Shown here: one piece after another, positions 36,541-47,136 of the stretch
Position numbering within the stretch: position 1 is the stretch's first letter
Layout: every line of letters begins with the position of its first letter
Origin: Elymus sibiricus
Taxonomy: Eukaryota; Streptophyta; Magnoliopsida; Poales; Poaceae
Length of the DNA stretch: 64,000 nucleotides
NCBI GenBank assembly: GCA_039707655.1
Contig: CM077668.1
Location: 399,183,630 to 399,247,629, forward strand
Reading direction: 5' to 3'
The notes under the pieces: generated by a model
What the model was told of the DNA's origin: nothing
What the model saw: only the letters and a program-made list of their open reading frames with translations
Database searches by the model: none
Position numbers and translations under genes: made by a program

Positions 36541-37401
36541 GGAGAAGGACCCCGCCCAGCCATATATACGGCATAGTAATGGCGCACCGTGGGCAGGTGC
36601 GCCATTACTAACTTATTTTTATTTTTTTGATATAGTTTGAATTTTGAAGGCGGGAAGATAGTAATGGCGCACCATGGGCAGGTGCGCCATTATTGAGTTT
36701 GATTTTTAAATTAGTTATGGCGCACCATGGGCAGGTGCGCCATTACTAACTTTTATTTTTATTTTTTTGATTTATTTTGAATTTTGAAGGCGGGAAGATA
36801 GTAATGGCGCACCTTGGGCAGGTGCGCCATTACTAACTTTTTTTTCTTTTTTTGACTTATTTTGAATTTTGAAGGCGGGAAGATAGTAATGGCGCACCAT
36901 GGGCAGGTGCGCCATTACTGAGTTTGATTTTTAAATTAGTAATGGCGCACCTAGGTGTGGTGCGCCATTACTATTTTTTAATTTTTTTGAATTTTGAAGG
37001 CGGGAAAATAGTAGTGGCGCACTATGTACTGATGCGCCATTGCTAACTTTTTTTAAATTTTTTGTTTTTTTGCCTCCAGATCTTAAAAGCATCGTAACTT
37101 TTTTTCTGTGGGGTTTTTGAGGATTCTAAAAAATCGATAACGGGCGTAGCCGGTTGAATTCAGATGTAACTTTTTGAGTAGATGCTTTTTCATATAAAAA
37201 ACTTTTTCATCGGAGGTCGTATGCAAAAGTTACGGCCATTTTACCGAAACACGGCGGCCTTTTGCAAAAAAATTCGAAATTCATGTTTGTTAATTTTCCT
37301 AACAACTAGAACACATAACACATGGGCATCTATTTTTTTGAATTTTTTTGAATCTTTTATCATTTTCTTTTATTTATTTTTAAACTGAAAAGGCGATCGA
37401 C

Positions 37402-37463
37402 TGTGTGTGTGTGTGTGTGTGTGTGTTTGTGTGTGTGTGGTGGGGTGTGTGTTTGTGTGTGTG
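37402..37463. repeat. Interrupted (GT)n microsatellite
   Basis: GT repeats are broken by ttt and ggggt within the run. Confidence 0.9.
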
Positions 37464-38766
37464 AGACGTTAGTAATGGCGCACCCTCCCTGGTGCGCCAT
37501 TGCTAACCTTAGCAATGGCGCACCAGGGAGAGTGCGCCATTACTAACGTCTCACACACGCAGGCACACACCCCCACCAGACATAGCAATGGCGCACCACA
37601 CCAAGGTGCGCCTTTACTATGCTACATAGTAATGGCGCACCTTGGTGTGGTGCGCCATTGCTATGTCTGGTGGGGTGTGGGGATGGACTAAAAAAATAGC
37701 AATGGCGCACTGCTCAGGTGGTGCGCCACTACTAAAAAAATAACAATGGCGCACCTGCTTCTGGTGCGCCATTGCTATATAGCAGTGGCGCACCACATTC
37801 ATGGTGTGCCATTAATGTCCATATTATCTATAGCCGTTTTTCTAGTAGTGCTTTATTATGCAGTCCGTCGCTTTTATTTCTTCACCATCACATGTTCGTA
37901 CAAAGCTTATTTTCCCTTCCAATAAAAGATCATACATATTTAGGAGCAATTTTTATTGCTTTTTGCACCGATGACAACTTACTTGAAGGATCTTATTCAA
38001 TCCATAGGTAGATATGCTGGATTCTCATGACAAGAAACTGGGCTTAAGGGTTTTTGGATGCACAAGTAGTATCTTTACTTAGTACGAATTTTTGGCTAGC
38101 AAAAGATCCTAAGCAAGCACCACATGTTAGAGGATCCATGACAATATAACTTCTATGTGAATATAAACAAACATAACTCATTACGTTGTCTTCCTTGTCC
38201 AACGTCAACTACTTCATCAAGCTTGAAAATAATTAATGGGGGCTCACAATCATAGAAGATGTCCAAGATAGTATATTTATATGTGAAATTTCTCTTCCTT
38301 TAAAATTCTTTCATGAATTGTTCAAGTGACCAATGTTGTGTTTGCTAACTTTCAATTTTTTTACCAATTATACTTCTTATATGTGAAGTCATTACTCCCC
38401 ATGGGACAAGCATATGAAGCACATATAATTTCAAATTTATGATATTCAATTCATTCAACAATTCACTCTAAGGATATAAATGAAGCACGAGAGCAAATGA
38501 CAAACTACTCCAAAAGATATAAGTGAAGAACAAAAAGTAGTTAAGTGAATGGGTAACTATGTGAAGACTCTCTCTCAATAAAGATTTCAGATCCAAGTAT
38601 TTTATTCAAACAGCAAACAAAATGAAAATAAAAGGACACTCCAAGAATAGCACATATCATGCGAACAAGTAAAAACTTAGGCTATCGATAGGTGTTGATG
38701 AAGAAAGGTGGGATGCCTATCGGGGCATCCCCAAGCTTAGTTGCTTGAGACTTATTGGAATGTTAT

Positions 38767-38792
38767 CTTGGGGTGCCTTGGGCATCCCCAAG
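38767..38792 (-). other. Conserved hairpin, Gypsy A unit one
   Basis: A 26-base perfect fold: outer stem CTTGGGG with CCCCAAG, one bulged base, inner stem TGCC with GGCA, three-base loop. It is the exact reverse complement of 46652-46677 in Gypsy B. Confidence 0.7.
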
Positions 38793-39486
38793 CTGGAGCT
38801 CTTGTATCTCCTTAATCCCTCTCATATCATGGCTTCTCCTAAATCTTAAAAACTTCATCCACACAAAACTCAACAAGAACTCGTGATAAGTTAGTATAAA
38901 TCAACTCAAAACCTTAACATTCTCTACTGTAACAAATCACTAAAATTATAATTAAACATTTCATACTAAATGCCTCTACATATTTAATACTCATATCCAC
39001 AAATAGAAACATTAAACAAGCAAACATATGCAAACGATGCAACTATAACCAAAATCTGTCTAAACAGAACAGTCTAGAAAGGGGGAATAAAAATTCATAC
39101 TTCCCTCCAAAATTCTGAAAAATTACCACATGACAGAGAACTCATGCATGCTTACTGTGTAAAAATTTCAGATTTTTATCATGTTCTGACATTTCACATA
39201 AATTCAGGACATAACAGAAAACTTTCTGTTTTCAAACAGCAACACATAAACTTGCAAACTGAGCATGGTAAAGGCTATAATTGGCATTTTATTGAACTAA
39301 AGGATACAAAACATGATTATTGATAACAGCAAGCAAATCTCAATAAAAGAAAATGACGCTCCAAGCAAAACTCATATTATGTGACGAATAAAAATATAGC
39401 TCCGAGTGAGGTTACCGATAGTGTTGAAGACGAAAGAGGGGAAGGCATCCCCAAGCTTAGACGCTTGAGTCTTCCTTGAGTATTAC

Positions 39487-39512
39487 CTTGGGGTGCCTTG
39501 GACACCCCCAAG
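39487..39512 (-). other. Conserved hairpin, Gypsy A unit two
   Basis: It has the same fold as unit one. The changes leave the outer stem intact, and the inner-stem change gives a G-U pair in the minus-strand RNA. Confidence 0.65.
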
Positions 39513-40090
39513 CTTTGGGTATTGCTGCTCCTTATTCTACTCATATCGATATCTCACCCAAAACTTGAAAACTTCAATCACATAAAACTTAACGGAACTC
39601 CGTGAGATAGGTTAGTATGAAAATAAATCATTCACTTTGGTACTGTCAAGACAAGATTCATAATTGTTCTCACATAATACCTACTTTATTCTATCATTTC
39701 CACAATTTATATCTCACAATATAAGCTATGGAAACACTAAAACAAGCAAACTATGCATTGAAAACAGAATCTGTCAAAAACAGAACAGCATGTAGTGACC
39801 GAATTAAAAAGCATACTTCTGTACCTCCAAAACTTCTGAAAAATTATGAAAACGTAAAAAATTTGTAACCCAATAATGTGTAAAACTTTTAGAATTTTCT
39901 CACACTCCAGTTCAGAATATAAATTCCAGAACTGAACGGAAAAGTTTCTGTTTTTGCACAGAATCAAATCAACACATATCCATGCTAACCCAAAGGCTTT
40001 ACTTGGCACATTATTGAAAGAAAACATAAAAAACATGATTACTACAGTAGCTTAATCATGTGAACACACAAAAACAGAAGGTATAAGTAT

Positions 40091-40106
40091 TGGGTTGTCT
40101 CCCAAG
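40091..40106 (-). other. Conserved 16-base hairpin after the Gypsy A frame
   Basis: Minus strand reads TTGGGAGACAACCCAA, with stem TTGGG/CCCAA. The same 16 bases stand at 46056-46071 in Gypsy B. Confidence 0.7.
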
Positions 40107-40447
40107 AAGCGCTTTTCTTTAATGCCTTTTAGCTAGGCATGATGATTTTAATGATGCTCACATAAGAGTAAAGAATTGAAACACAAAGAGAGCATCATGA
40201 ATCATATGACAAGTAAATTTAAGCCTAACCCACATCCTATGCATAGGGATTTTGTGAGCAAACAATATATGGGAGCAAGAATCAACTAGCATAGGAAGGC
40301 AAAACAAGTATAACTTCAAAACTTTCAACACATAGAGAGGAAACTTGATATTATTGCAACACCTACAAGCATAGGATTTTTATTACTCTCCACATAAGCA
40401 ATTTATTCTCATTCATAGTAGTGGGAGTATCATATGAAACTTGAATA

Positions 40448-40932
40448 CTATAAATTAAAAGAGTAATGTTCAGTAAAAGGGTATTCATAATTATGACAAG
40501 TTTTATAATAATCATCACTACTTTTTATAACATAAGTATCATCACAATAATCATCATAAGTAGCAACTTTGTTCTCATCATAATCAATTGAAACCTCTTC
40601 CAAAGTTGTGGATTCTACACTAAATAAAGTCATGACCTCTCCAAATCCACTTTTATCATTATTCCAATAAGATTCAACACCCTCCAAAATAGTGGGATCA
40701 TTAGTACCTAAAGTTGACACTGTTCCAAACCCACTTTCATTATTTTTGCAATCATCGTAGATAGGAGGCATGCTATCATCATAATAAATTTGATCACTAA
40801 AAGTAGGGGGACTAAAAAGATCATCCTCATTAAACATAGCATCCCCAAGCTTAGGATAAACATTATTTTCAACAAATAAATTCTCAAACATGTCATTCTC
40901 ATCAAACATAGCATCCCCAAGCTTGTGGGTTT
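40448..40932 (-). pseudogene. C-terminal part of the Gypsy A internal frame, truncated by CACTA-3
   Basis: The frame encodes an acidic protein with repeated segments such as ESGFGTVSTLGTNDPT and KSGFGEVMTL, and KLGDAMF units. It matches Gypsy B residues about 130-175 (SGFGRASTLGNNDPTTLE). CACTA-3 cuts it at 40932/40933, so an apparent 245-residue open frame (to 41185) is a fusion of transposon end and Gypsy frame. No known domain is seen; the frame is typical of non-autonomous Sabrina-like elements and its function is unknown. Confidence 0.7.
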
Positions 40933-41621
40933 CACTGGTGCAGAGACGTCCTATACAAACGGTTTTTACCCCCTTTCCGCGACAGAGTTTTAAACCGTCG
41001 CCTTGCTTGTGTGTGCGATAGGGGGGTCCTTCCCACACGACCCAGCAATCGTCGGTGATAGGTCCTCCAGTCACACACGCGGGGCAAAAAGAGCTCGTGT
41101 GCGATCGGGCGAGCCATCGCACACAATTATACATGCCCAATCGTTTCCGTTCGTACGTACATCCCACATAGTGAATCCCAGACAAACATTTCCGTTCGTA
41201 TGTACATCACACACGATTTTTATGTGGAAACATTTGTGCAAGGTGGCCTAACGTAAACATTTGTCGGGTGGAAGTCGTGTGTGATTGTTCATTGATACAA
41301 CACGCCTACTTTCTAGAAACTGTGTGGGTTGTTTGAGTTTGTCGCCCACGGTGTTGTCTGAGAAACCGTCTGCAATAGAAAAACCCAATAAGCAGGCTAA
41401 TTGGCCAATTATTGATAATCCATTTAGTAATCAAATTGACATTTCATATCAAACACACCATATATTTCATATCCGTATTACGGCAACCAGGATTTCATAA
41501 TTGAATTACATCAGATAGCTTTGGCACTCAGTTACACCATATAGGCATATAGCTACCTACGGCATTACATAACAGCACCAAGTTTCACATGCAACATCTA
41601 AAACCTTTGAAAAGTAGCATA

Positions 41622-42100
41622 TCATACACGGTAAATAGACAGATGAATCTCATCTGGAAAACTGCTGAAGCGGAAGGCAAATATTGAGCCTTCAGTGATG
41701 TTGAATGTCCTTGCAACTTTAGGCCAGTGGCTATGGATAATTGCCCGCCCAACCTTCGTCCTCTTGAGGAAGACTTCAATATTGTACCATGGATGCTGAA
41801 TGAATACCTTCCTCGCCTCTTGACCATGCAGGTGGTCTGAGAGGTAATCATCGGTGAACTGCTTAGGAACGGACTGAAAACAAAGATATGCGTAAATATT
41901 TGTTCTAAATTTTGAAATGGCGCAAAGGAAAAAAAACCAGGTAAAAGAGTTAGTACCATCCTATAGTTGACTGATGTCTTCTTCATTGTGCAACACAAAG
42001 ATCTTGCTGTTATTCGTCGCTAGTTTCTTTATCCTAACAATCTTTCTGAGTTTCTTGATTTGACTGATATTCATGGATATCTCATTTCCCCATATGCAAA
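41622..42100 (-). pseudogene. B3-domain-like gene fragment in CACTA-3
   Basis: The last exon (41873-41622, 84 codons with stop) starts after TTTTCAG and encodes SVPKQFTDDYLSDHL, then KVGRAIIHSHWPKVARTFNI and EGSIFAFRFSSFPDEIHLSI. This has the layout of a plant B3 DNA-binding fold: wing, GWxxF-like helix, then EGS-x-x-FxF. An upstream exon ends at 41957 with a GTACTA donor in the matching phase, but its own frame is shifted by an indel before MKKTSVNYRM. It could be a TE-encoded regulator or a captured host B3 gene. Expression as a full protein is unlikely. Confidence 0.6.
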
Positions 42101-42777
42101 ATGGGTCGAACAGTGGGTCTAAACCTCTGACAGCAGGACCTACATGTGCAAGACCAAATTATTAAAAACCTAAATATTAGAATGGTTCCTCCAATTGCAC
42201 AATAATGTGCTATTAGACAAAGGACCATGCATGTGCGAACCTCGATGGTAAAGCTCTGTGCCTCCCATTGTTTCCCTGCAACACATATAAGGCAGGTATT
42301 GATTAGGTTAAGTAAGAGTTGGCATACTATCAGTAGAATATGTTAATGAAAAATAAACAAATTGCGGATCCAGCAGATTAATTCGAGCCGCATGGAAAAT
42401 CTTGTTAACCAAACCAACCATGCTTAAGAACTAAGAAATGTAGCAATTGTATATGTTTCTCATGTACTACGTATTTTGTACAGCTAAATTCGATTTATTT
42501 CTCACATGGATAACAATACAAAATTGTTCCCACAACAAATGAACATCACATTGCAGAATTGAACCAAACAGTTAACTGGACAGCACAACAAATGAACCAA
42601 ATAGTTAACTGAGCACCGTATTGCAGAATAGAGCATATACTAGAAGATCAGACAGTTAACCAAACCAAGCATGCTTAAGAACTACTGGGAAATATAGCAA
42701 TTGTTGAACCAAACTGTTAACTAAACATCACATTTCAGAAGATCAGATTGCATATTAACATTACAGAGGATGATTCA

Positions 42778-42993
42778 TTAGAAGGCACCGGCGGTGGCCT
42801 CGAGAAAACACCACGATCTGTCGTCTAAAGCAGCCAACCGCGTGGCGGCGTCCGCGCGTGAGGCTTTGACGGTGGCCTCGACAGCGAGGTGCTCCTCCAA
42901 GATCTGGCGGTCGGCACGCATGGTAGCCATCGCGACCTCATCCGCGCGTGCGGCCACGATTTGCTTCTCCGCTGCCAGATGCTCCTTGAGCTC
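42778..42993 (-). pseudogene. Terminal coiled-coil exon in CACTA-3
   Basis: After a TATAGTCAG acceptor, 71 codons run ELKEHLAAEKQIVAARADEV and on to a TAA at 42780-42778. The heptad pattern is rich in Ala, Glu, Arg and Leu for about 55 residues. No start codon lies in this exon, so it is the end of a spliced gene whose 5' exons may lie at 43000-43350 or beyond Gypsy B. Such coiled coils end some plant CACTA transposase-associated proteins; identity is not established. Confidence 0.5.
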
Positions 42994-43351
42994 CTGACTA
43001 TATATACTGCGTGCAAAATGGCTATGGGCGGCGCTTATTTGGAGGATGGGGCAGTGATTTGGGTGGAAGGTGTCGCGCCGGCGGTCGGGGCATGTGGGAT
43101 GGAGAAGGAGGATGATGGGGGTCGGGTGTGGATTAGCTGACTATATCGACGAGGCCGCGCAGCAGGAAGGAGCGTCGCCGGCGAGCAGGCGGCGCTGCAA
43201 GCAAGCAGTGAAGGTTTGAACTTGGAAAAGAAGGAGGAAACAGTGGAAATGTGGCTTTTGGTCGGGGGGAGGAGGCGGGGAGCTAGATATTTCCGCAGTT
43301 GCCAAATTTTCGGTCGGTGCAGCGAAAAACTGGCGCGCAAGTGTGGTTGAC

Positions 43352-44905
43352 TGATACGTCTCCAACGTATCTATAATTTTTGATTGTTCCATGTTGTTAT
43401 AGTATCAATCTTGGATGTTTTATATACATTTACAAGCAATTATATATCATTTTTTGGGACTAACCTATTAACTTAGTGCCCAGTGCCAGTTGCTGTTTTC
43501 TGCTTGTTTTTGGCTTTTCAGAGAAACAGTACCAAATGAAGTCCAAATGGCATGAAACTTTTTGGAGATTTTTTTCTGGACAAAAGAAACCTGGGAAGCT
43601 TCAGGAGGAGGCCAGAAGTCCCACGGGGGCTTCACAAGGCACTAGGGCGTGCCCCAGGGGGGCGCGCCGTGGTACGTTGTGGGGCCCACGTGACTCCGTT
43701 TGACCTAATTCCACTTCTATAAATTCACAAATATTGGGAAACCCCCAAAGAACCAGAAGAGAAAACCTTTCCGCCACCGCAAGCCTCTGTTCTTCCACGA
43801 TCCCATCTGGAGGTCTTTTCCGGTACTCTGCCGGAGGGGGAATCGATCAGAGAGGGCTTCTACATCAACCTTGATGCCCTTCCGATGATGTGTGAGTAGT
43901 TTACCGCAGACCTACGGGTCCATAGCTAGTAGCTAGACTGCTTCTTCTCTCTCTTTGATCTTCAATACAATGTTCTCCTCGATGTTCTTGGAGTTCTATC
44001 CGATGTAATCTTCTTTTGCGGTGTGTTTGTTGGGATCCGATGAATTGTAAGTTTATGATCAGATTATTCATGAGAAATATTTGAGTCTTCTCTGAACTCT
44101 TTTATGCATGATTGTTATAGCTTTGTATTTCTCTCCGATCTATCGGTTTAGTTTGGCCCACTAGATTGATTTATCTTGCAATGGGAGAGGTGCTTTGTGA
44201 TGGGTTCAATCTTGCGGTGCTCAATCCCAGTGACAGAAAGGGACATGACACGTATTTGTATTGTTTCCATTAAGGATAAAAATATGGGGTTTATTCATAT
44301 TGCTTGAATTTGCTTCTCTACATCATGTCATCTTGCTTAAGGCGTTACTCTGTTTCATACTTAATACCCTAGATGCATGCTGGATACCGGCGATGGGTGG
44401 AGTAATAGTAGTAGATGCAGGCAGGAGTCGGTCTACTTGTCTTGGACGTGATGCCTATATACATGATCATTGCCATGAATCCGTCATAATTATTTTCTTT
44501 TCTATCAATTGCCCAATAGTAATTTGTTTACCCACTGTATGCTTATGTGCTCAAGAGAGAAGCCTCTAGTGAAAACTATGGTCCCCGGGTCTATCTTTAT
44601 TATATAAAAATCCTAAAAATACCTTGCTGCAATTTATTTACTTTTATTTTAATTAGTAGTTTAGTTTATCTATTTACCTTGATAAGATTTAACCCTTGCA
44701 AATAAGCGCTAAGAGGATTGACAACCCTCTTATTTGCGTTGGTGCAAGTGTTTGCTCTTGTGTGTGCAGGTGCGCTTACGGAATTTTGCTTGGTTCTCCT
44801 ACTGGATTGATAACCTTGGTTCTTAACTAAGGGAAATACTTATCTCTACTGTACTGTATCATCCTCTCCTCTTCGGGGAAATCCCAACGCAGCTCACAAG
44901 TAGCA
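43352..44905 (+). repeat. Gypsy B 5' LTR
   Basis: It starts TGATACGTCTCCAACG. The end is placed at TAGCA (44901-44905), 11 bases before the primer-binding site, and is less certain than the start. It contains a likely promoter patch TTCTATAAATTC near 43720. Confidence 0.75.
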
Positions 44906-44916
44906 GGAATAATTTC

Positions 44917-44934
44917 TGGCTCCGTTGCCGGGGA
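44917..44934 (+). other. Gypsy B primer-binding site
   Basis: TGGCTCCGTTGCCGGGGA differs by one base from the TGGCGCCGTTGCCGGGGA typical of this group of Triticeae Gypsy elements. Confidence 0.75.
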
Positions 44935-45147
44935 GACATCATCAAAATTACCAAGTACCTTCGCACAAATTATCATTCACTTACATTTACTTTATTTACC
45001 TTTTATTTGCCTTTGCCTCTCGTTTTCATCTCCTCCACTTCTAAAAAGTTTTTACAAAAACACAAAAATATTTTTATTTGCTTGCTTGCTTTTATTGCCA
45101 TGACAACACTCAAGAATAGAAAGTGAAAGCAAAAATTTAAGCTCACT

Positions 45148-46083
45148 ATGGATCCTCATCCACTTGCTAATCTTTTCAAAAGATCCAATTATAATGAACC
45201 AATTGCTAGTGATTTGAGTGCTCTTGATTTTCTCTATGAAGTTTTGCTTGAAAATCATGAATCTGAAAATTGTGATGAAGTGTTAGAAGAAGAAATTTAT
45301 AAAGTGATTCATGATAGCTCCTTGATTGAAAAGCATGATTGCAATGATGTTACTATAAATTCTATTAATGTGAATTGTGCTAATAATATGCAAAACTACA
45401 AGCTTGGGGATGATAATTTTGTTATATCCACTACTTATTGCAATGATCATGATTGGGGTGATAATGCTTCTTATGATCTTGAAAATTTATTTAAGCCTCA
45501 TGATGAATATGTTACTGATAATAATGTTTGCAATACTATTAAAAGTGGGTTTGGAAGAGCATCAACTTTAGGTAATAATGATCCCACTACTTTGGAGAAT
45601 CATCAATCTTATGAAATTTTTGATAAAAGTGGGCTTGGAGAGGTCATGACTTTAGTTGATGTTAATCCCACTATCTTGGAAGATTATAAAACTCTTATGC
45701 ATGTGGATTGTGAAGAGAATATTTTATATGATAGCTATATTGTTGAATTTGACTATGATCCTACATGTAATTATTATGAGAGAGGAAAATATGGTTGTAG
45801 AAATTTTCATGTTACTCAATTACCTCTCTTGATGTTCAAATTGTTAATGCTTCGTTCTTCTTCCTTGCATATGCTAGATATTGCTTGTCTTGATAATTTG
45901 TTTGCTTATAAAATGCCTATGCATAGGAAGTATGTTAGACTTAAATGTGTTTTTCACAAGCTTCATGATGCTCTATTTGTGTTTCTATTAATATCTTTCA
46001 TGAGAGCATCATTGAAATCTCAAGCCTATCTTAATGGCTATAAAGAAAGAGCTTGTTGGGAGACAACCCAATGGATAAAATAA
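45148..46083 (+). CDS. Uncharacterised ORF of Gypsy B, 311 residues
   Basis: The frame starts MDPHPLANLFKRSNYN shortly after the primer site and is intact to TAA. The N-terminal 190 residues are acidic and Asn/Asp-rich, with the repeated pattern SGFGRASTLGNNDPTTLE / KSGLGEVMTLVDVNPTILE. The C-terminal third is hydrophobic and basic (LLMFKLLMLRSSS, FHKLHDALFVFLLISFMRA) and ends at YKERACWETTQW over the 16-base hairpin. No gag, protease or polymerase motif is seen. The partial homologue in Gypsy A keeps the same pattern, which suggests selection at family level or recent common ancestry. Its role is unknown. Confidence 0.7.
   Translation: MDPHPLANLFKRSNYNEPIASDLSALDFLYEVLLENHESENCDEVLEEEIYKVIHDSSLIEKHDCNDVTINSINVNCANNMQNYKLGDDNFVISTTYCNDHDWGDNASYDLENLFKPHDEYVTDNNVCNTIKSGFGRASTLGNNDPTTLENHQSYEIFDKSGLGEVMTLVDVNPTILEDYKTLMHVDCEENILYDSYIVEFDYDPTCNYYERGKYGCRNFHVTQLPLLMFKLLMLRSSSLHMLDIACLDNLFAYKMPMHRKYVRLKCVFHKLHDALFVFLLISFMRASLKSQAYLNGYKERACWETTQWIK
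46056..46071 (+). other. Conserved 16-base hairpin at the end of the Gypsy B frame
   Basis: TTGGGAGACAACCCAA overlaps the last codons of the frame and is identical to the minus strand of 40091-40106. Confidence 0.7.
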
Positions 46084-46651
46084 GTTCTTGTGTGTTTACA
46101 CAATTTTAGCCTCTGTTATGATTGTGTTTTTATGTTTTAATTAGTGTTTGTGCCAAGTAATGCCTTTGGGATGATTTGGAAGATAGTATAATTGATGTTG
46201 TTTGGAAAACAGAAAGTTTTGTGTCCAGTACTAGAATTTTAATTCTGTACTGAAGCATCAGAAAAATATGAAATTTTTACACAGTATTGGTATATGAATT
46301 TCCCACGTTGTCTTAATTGCTCAGGATTTTTTGAGTTACAGAAGTATGGCTTTTAAATAGATCTTTACCGACTGTTCTGTTTTAGACAGATTCTGTTTTT
46401 GTTGCATAGTTTGCTTATTTTGATGAATCTATGGATCGTATCGGGGGGTATGAGTCATGGAGAAGTTGGATTACAGTAGCATTATGCCAATATTAAATAT
46501 GAATCAATTTACGACAGTACCTGAAGTTTAAGATTTGTTTGTTATACTAACGGATCTCACGAAGGTTTTGTTGAGTTTTGTGTGATTGAAGTTTTCAAGT
46601 TTTGGGTGAGATCACGATAGATGAAGGAATAAGGAGTGGCAAGATCCTAAG

Positions 46652-46677
46652 CTTGGGGATGCCCAAGGCACCCCAAG
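46652..46677 (+). other. Conserved hairpin in Gypsy B
   Basis: Stem CTTGGGG/CCCCAAG, bulged A, inner stem TGCC/GGCA, loop CAA. A second polypurine-like block with a GGGGATGCCCC stem follows at about 46711-46725. Confidence 0.7.
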
Positions 46678-46919
46678 GTAATATTCAAGGAAGAGTCAAG
46701 CGTCTAAGCTTGGGGATGCCCCGGAAGGCATCCCCTCTTTCTTCTACCAACTATCGGTAACTCACTTGCAGCTATATTTTATTCATCACATGATATGTGT
46801 TTTACTTGGATCGTCGTGTATTATATGAGTCTTTGCTTTGTTTGATTTTTAGTTTTTCACAATCATCTTTGCCGGACACACCTATTTGAGAGGGACACAC
46901 ATTGTTCGTGATTTGTTAG

Positions 46920-47130
46920 AATACTCTATGTGCTTCACTTAAATCTTTTGTGCTAGGCAGTTGCTCTACTGCTTCACTTAAATCTTTTTGAGCACGGCGG
47001 TGGCTATATTTTGAAGAAATATTTGAACTCTCATGCTTCACTTATATTATTTTGAGAGTTGATAAGATTAAAATTTTGAAGAAATATTTGCACTCTCATG
47101 CTTGATTTATATCTTTTTGAGAGTTGATAA
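46920..47130 (+). repeat. Short tandem duplications in Gypsy B internal region
   Basis: The block tgcttcacttaaatcttttg occurs twice (about 46930 and 46974). A block of about 65-70 bp with gaagaaatatttg and ctctcatgctt occurs twice (about 47015 and 47080). Confidence 0.75.
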
Positions 47131-47136
47131 TAGTAA

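Larger units (their letters stand above)
35775..37810. repeat. Subterminal hairpin repeats of CACTA-2
   Basis: Pairs such as agtaatggcgcacc and ggtgcgccattact occur more than a dozen times, separated by short spacers, with the densest groups at 35775-36030, 36570-37050 and 37470-37810. Each pair can fold into a GC-rich hairpin. Confidence 0.85.
35753..37850. mobile_element. CACTA-2, complete non-autonomous CACTA element
   Basis: The left end reads CACTACTAGAAAAAAGGC and the right end reads GCCGTTTTTCTAGTAGTG, with CTT at 35750-35752 and 37851-37853 as a perfect 3-bp target duplication. The length is 2098 bp. It has no transposase frame. The body is made of inverted ggcgcacc/ggtgcgcc repeats, a purine-rich minisatellite and a GT run. 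The frames in 36016-36605 are translations of the minisatellite and are not genes. Confidence 0.93.
38570..40070 (-). repeat. Diverged tandem duplication of about 720 bp in Gypsy A
   Basis: Unit one (about 38570-39330) and unit two (about 39335-40070) share the same series: tctcaataaa, a gcatccccaagcttag block (ending 38740 and 39460), a hairpin, actt(c)atcacataaaact-like text, and aaacagaacag. The offset is 720 bp and divergence is high. Gypsy B has only one such unit (about 46090-46800). Confidence 0.7.
33390..40932 (-). mobile_element. Gypsy A, non-autonomous LTR element (3' LTR and internal region)
   Basis: This minus-strand element inserted into Copia gag at 33389/33390 (left target GCGTG, 33385-33389). 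Its 3' LTR is followed rightward by the polypurine tract and an internal region with one unusual reading frame (40448-40932) and no gag-pol visible. CACTA-2 sits inside it. CACTA-3 interrupts its frame at 40933, and the 5' part is not in the window. The layout matches Sabrina-like Triticeae elements, but the family name is recalled only. Confidence 0.8.
37851..40932 (-). mobile_element. Gypsy A internal segment right of CACTA-2
   Basis: AT-rich internal sequence carries a diverged tandem duplication (38570-40070), hairpin motifs and the reading frame at 40448-40932. Its order is mirrored in the plus-strand Gypsy B (45148-47130). Confidence 0.78.
40933..43351 (-). mobile_element. CACTA-3, CACTA-type element cut by Gypsy B
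   Basis: The left terminus reads CACTGGTGCAGAG and is followed by subterminal gtgtgcgat/tcgcacacaa repeats to about 41300. Exon-like sequences on the minus strand encode a coiled coil (42993-42778) and a B3-like domain (to 41622). The other terminus is not found before Gypsy B begins at 43352, so it should lie beyond the right-hand nest. Assignment to CACTA rests on one terminus only. Confidence 0.6.

Noticed and set aside
36016..36605. Gly/Arg-rich and Leu/Pro-rich frames in CACTA-2
   Set aside because: They are translations of the purine minisatellite on each strand.
35775..37810. Regularly spaced repeats as a CRISPR array
   Set aside because: The repeats are inverted pairs inside a CACTA element of a plant genome, spacers are irregular, and no cas-like gene is present.
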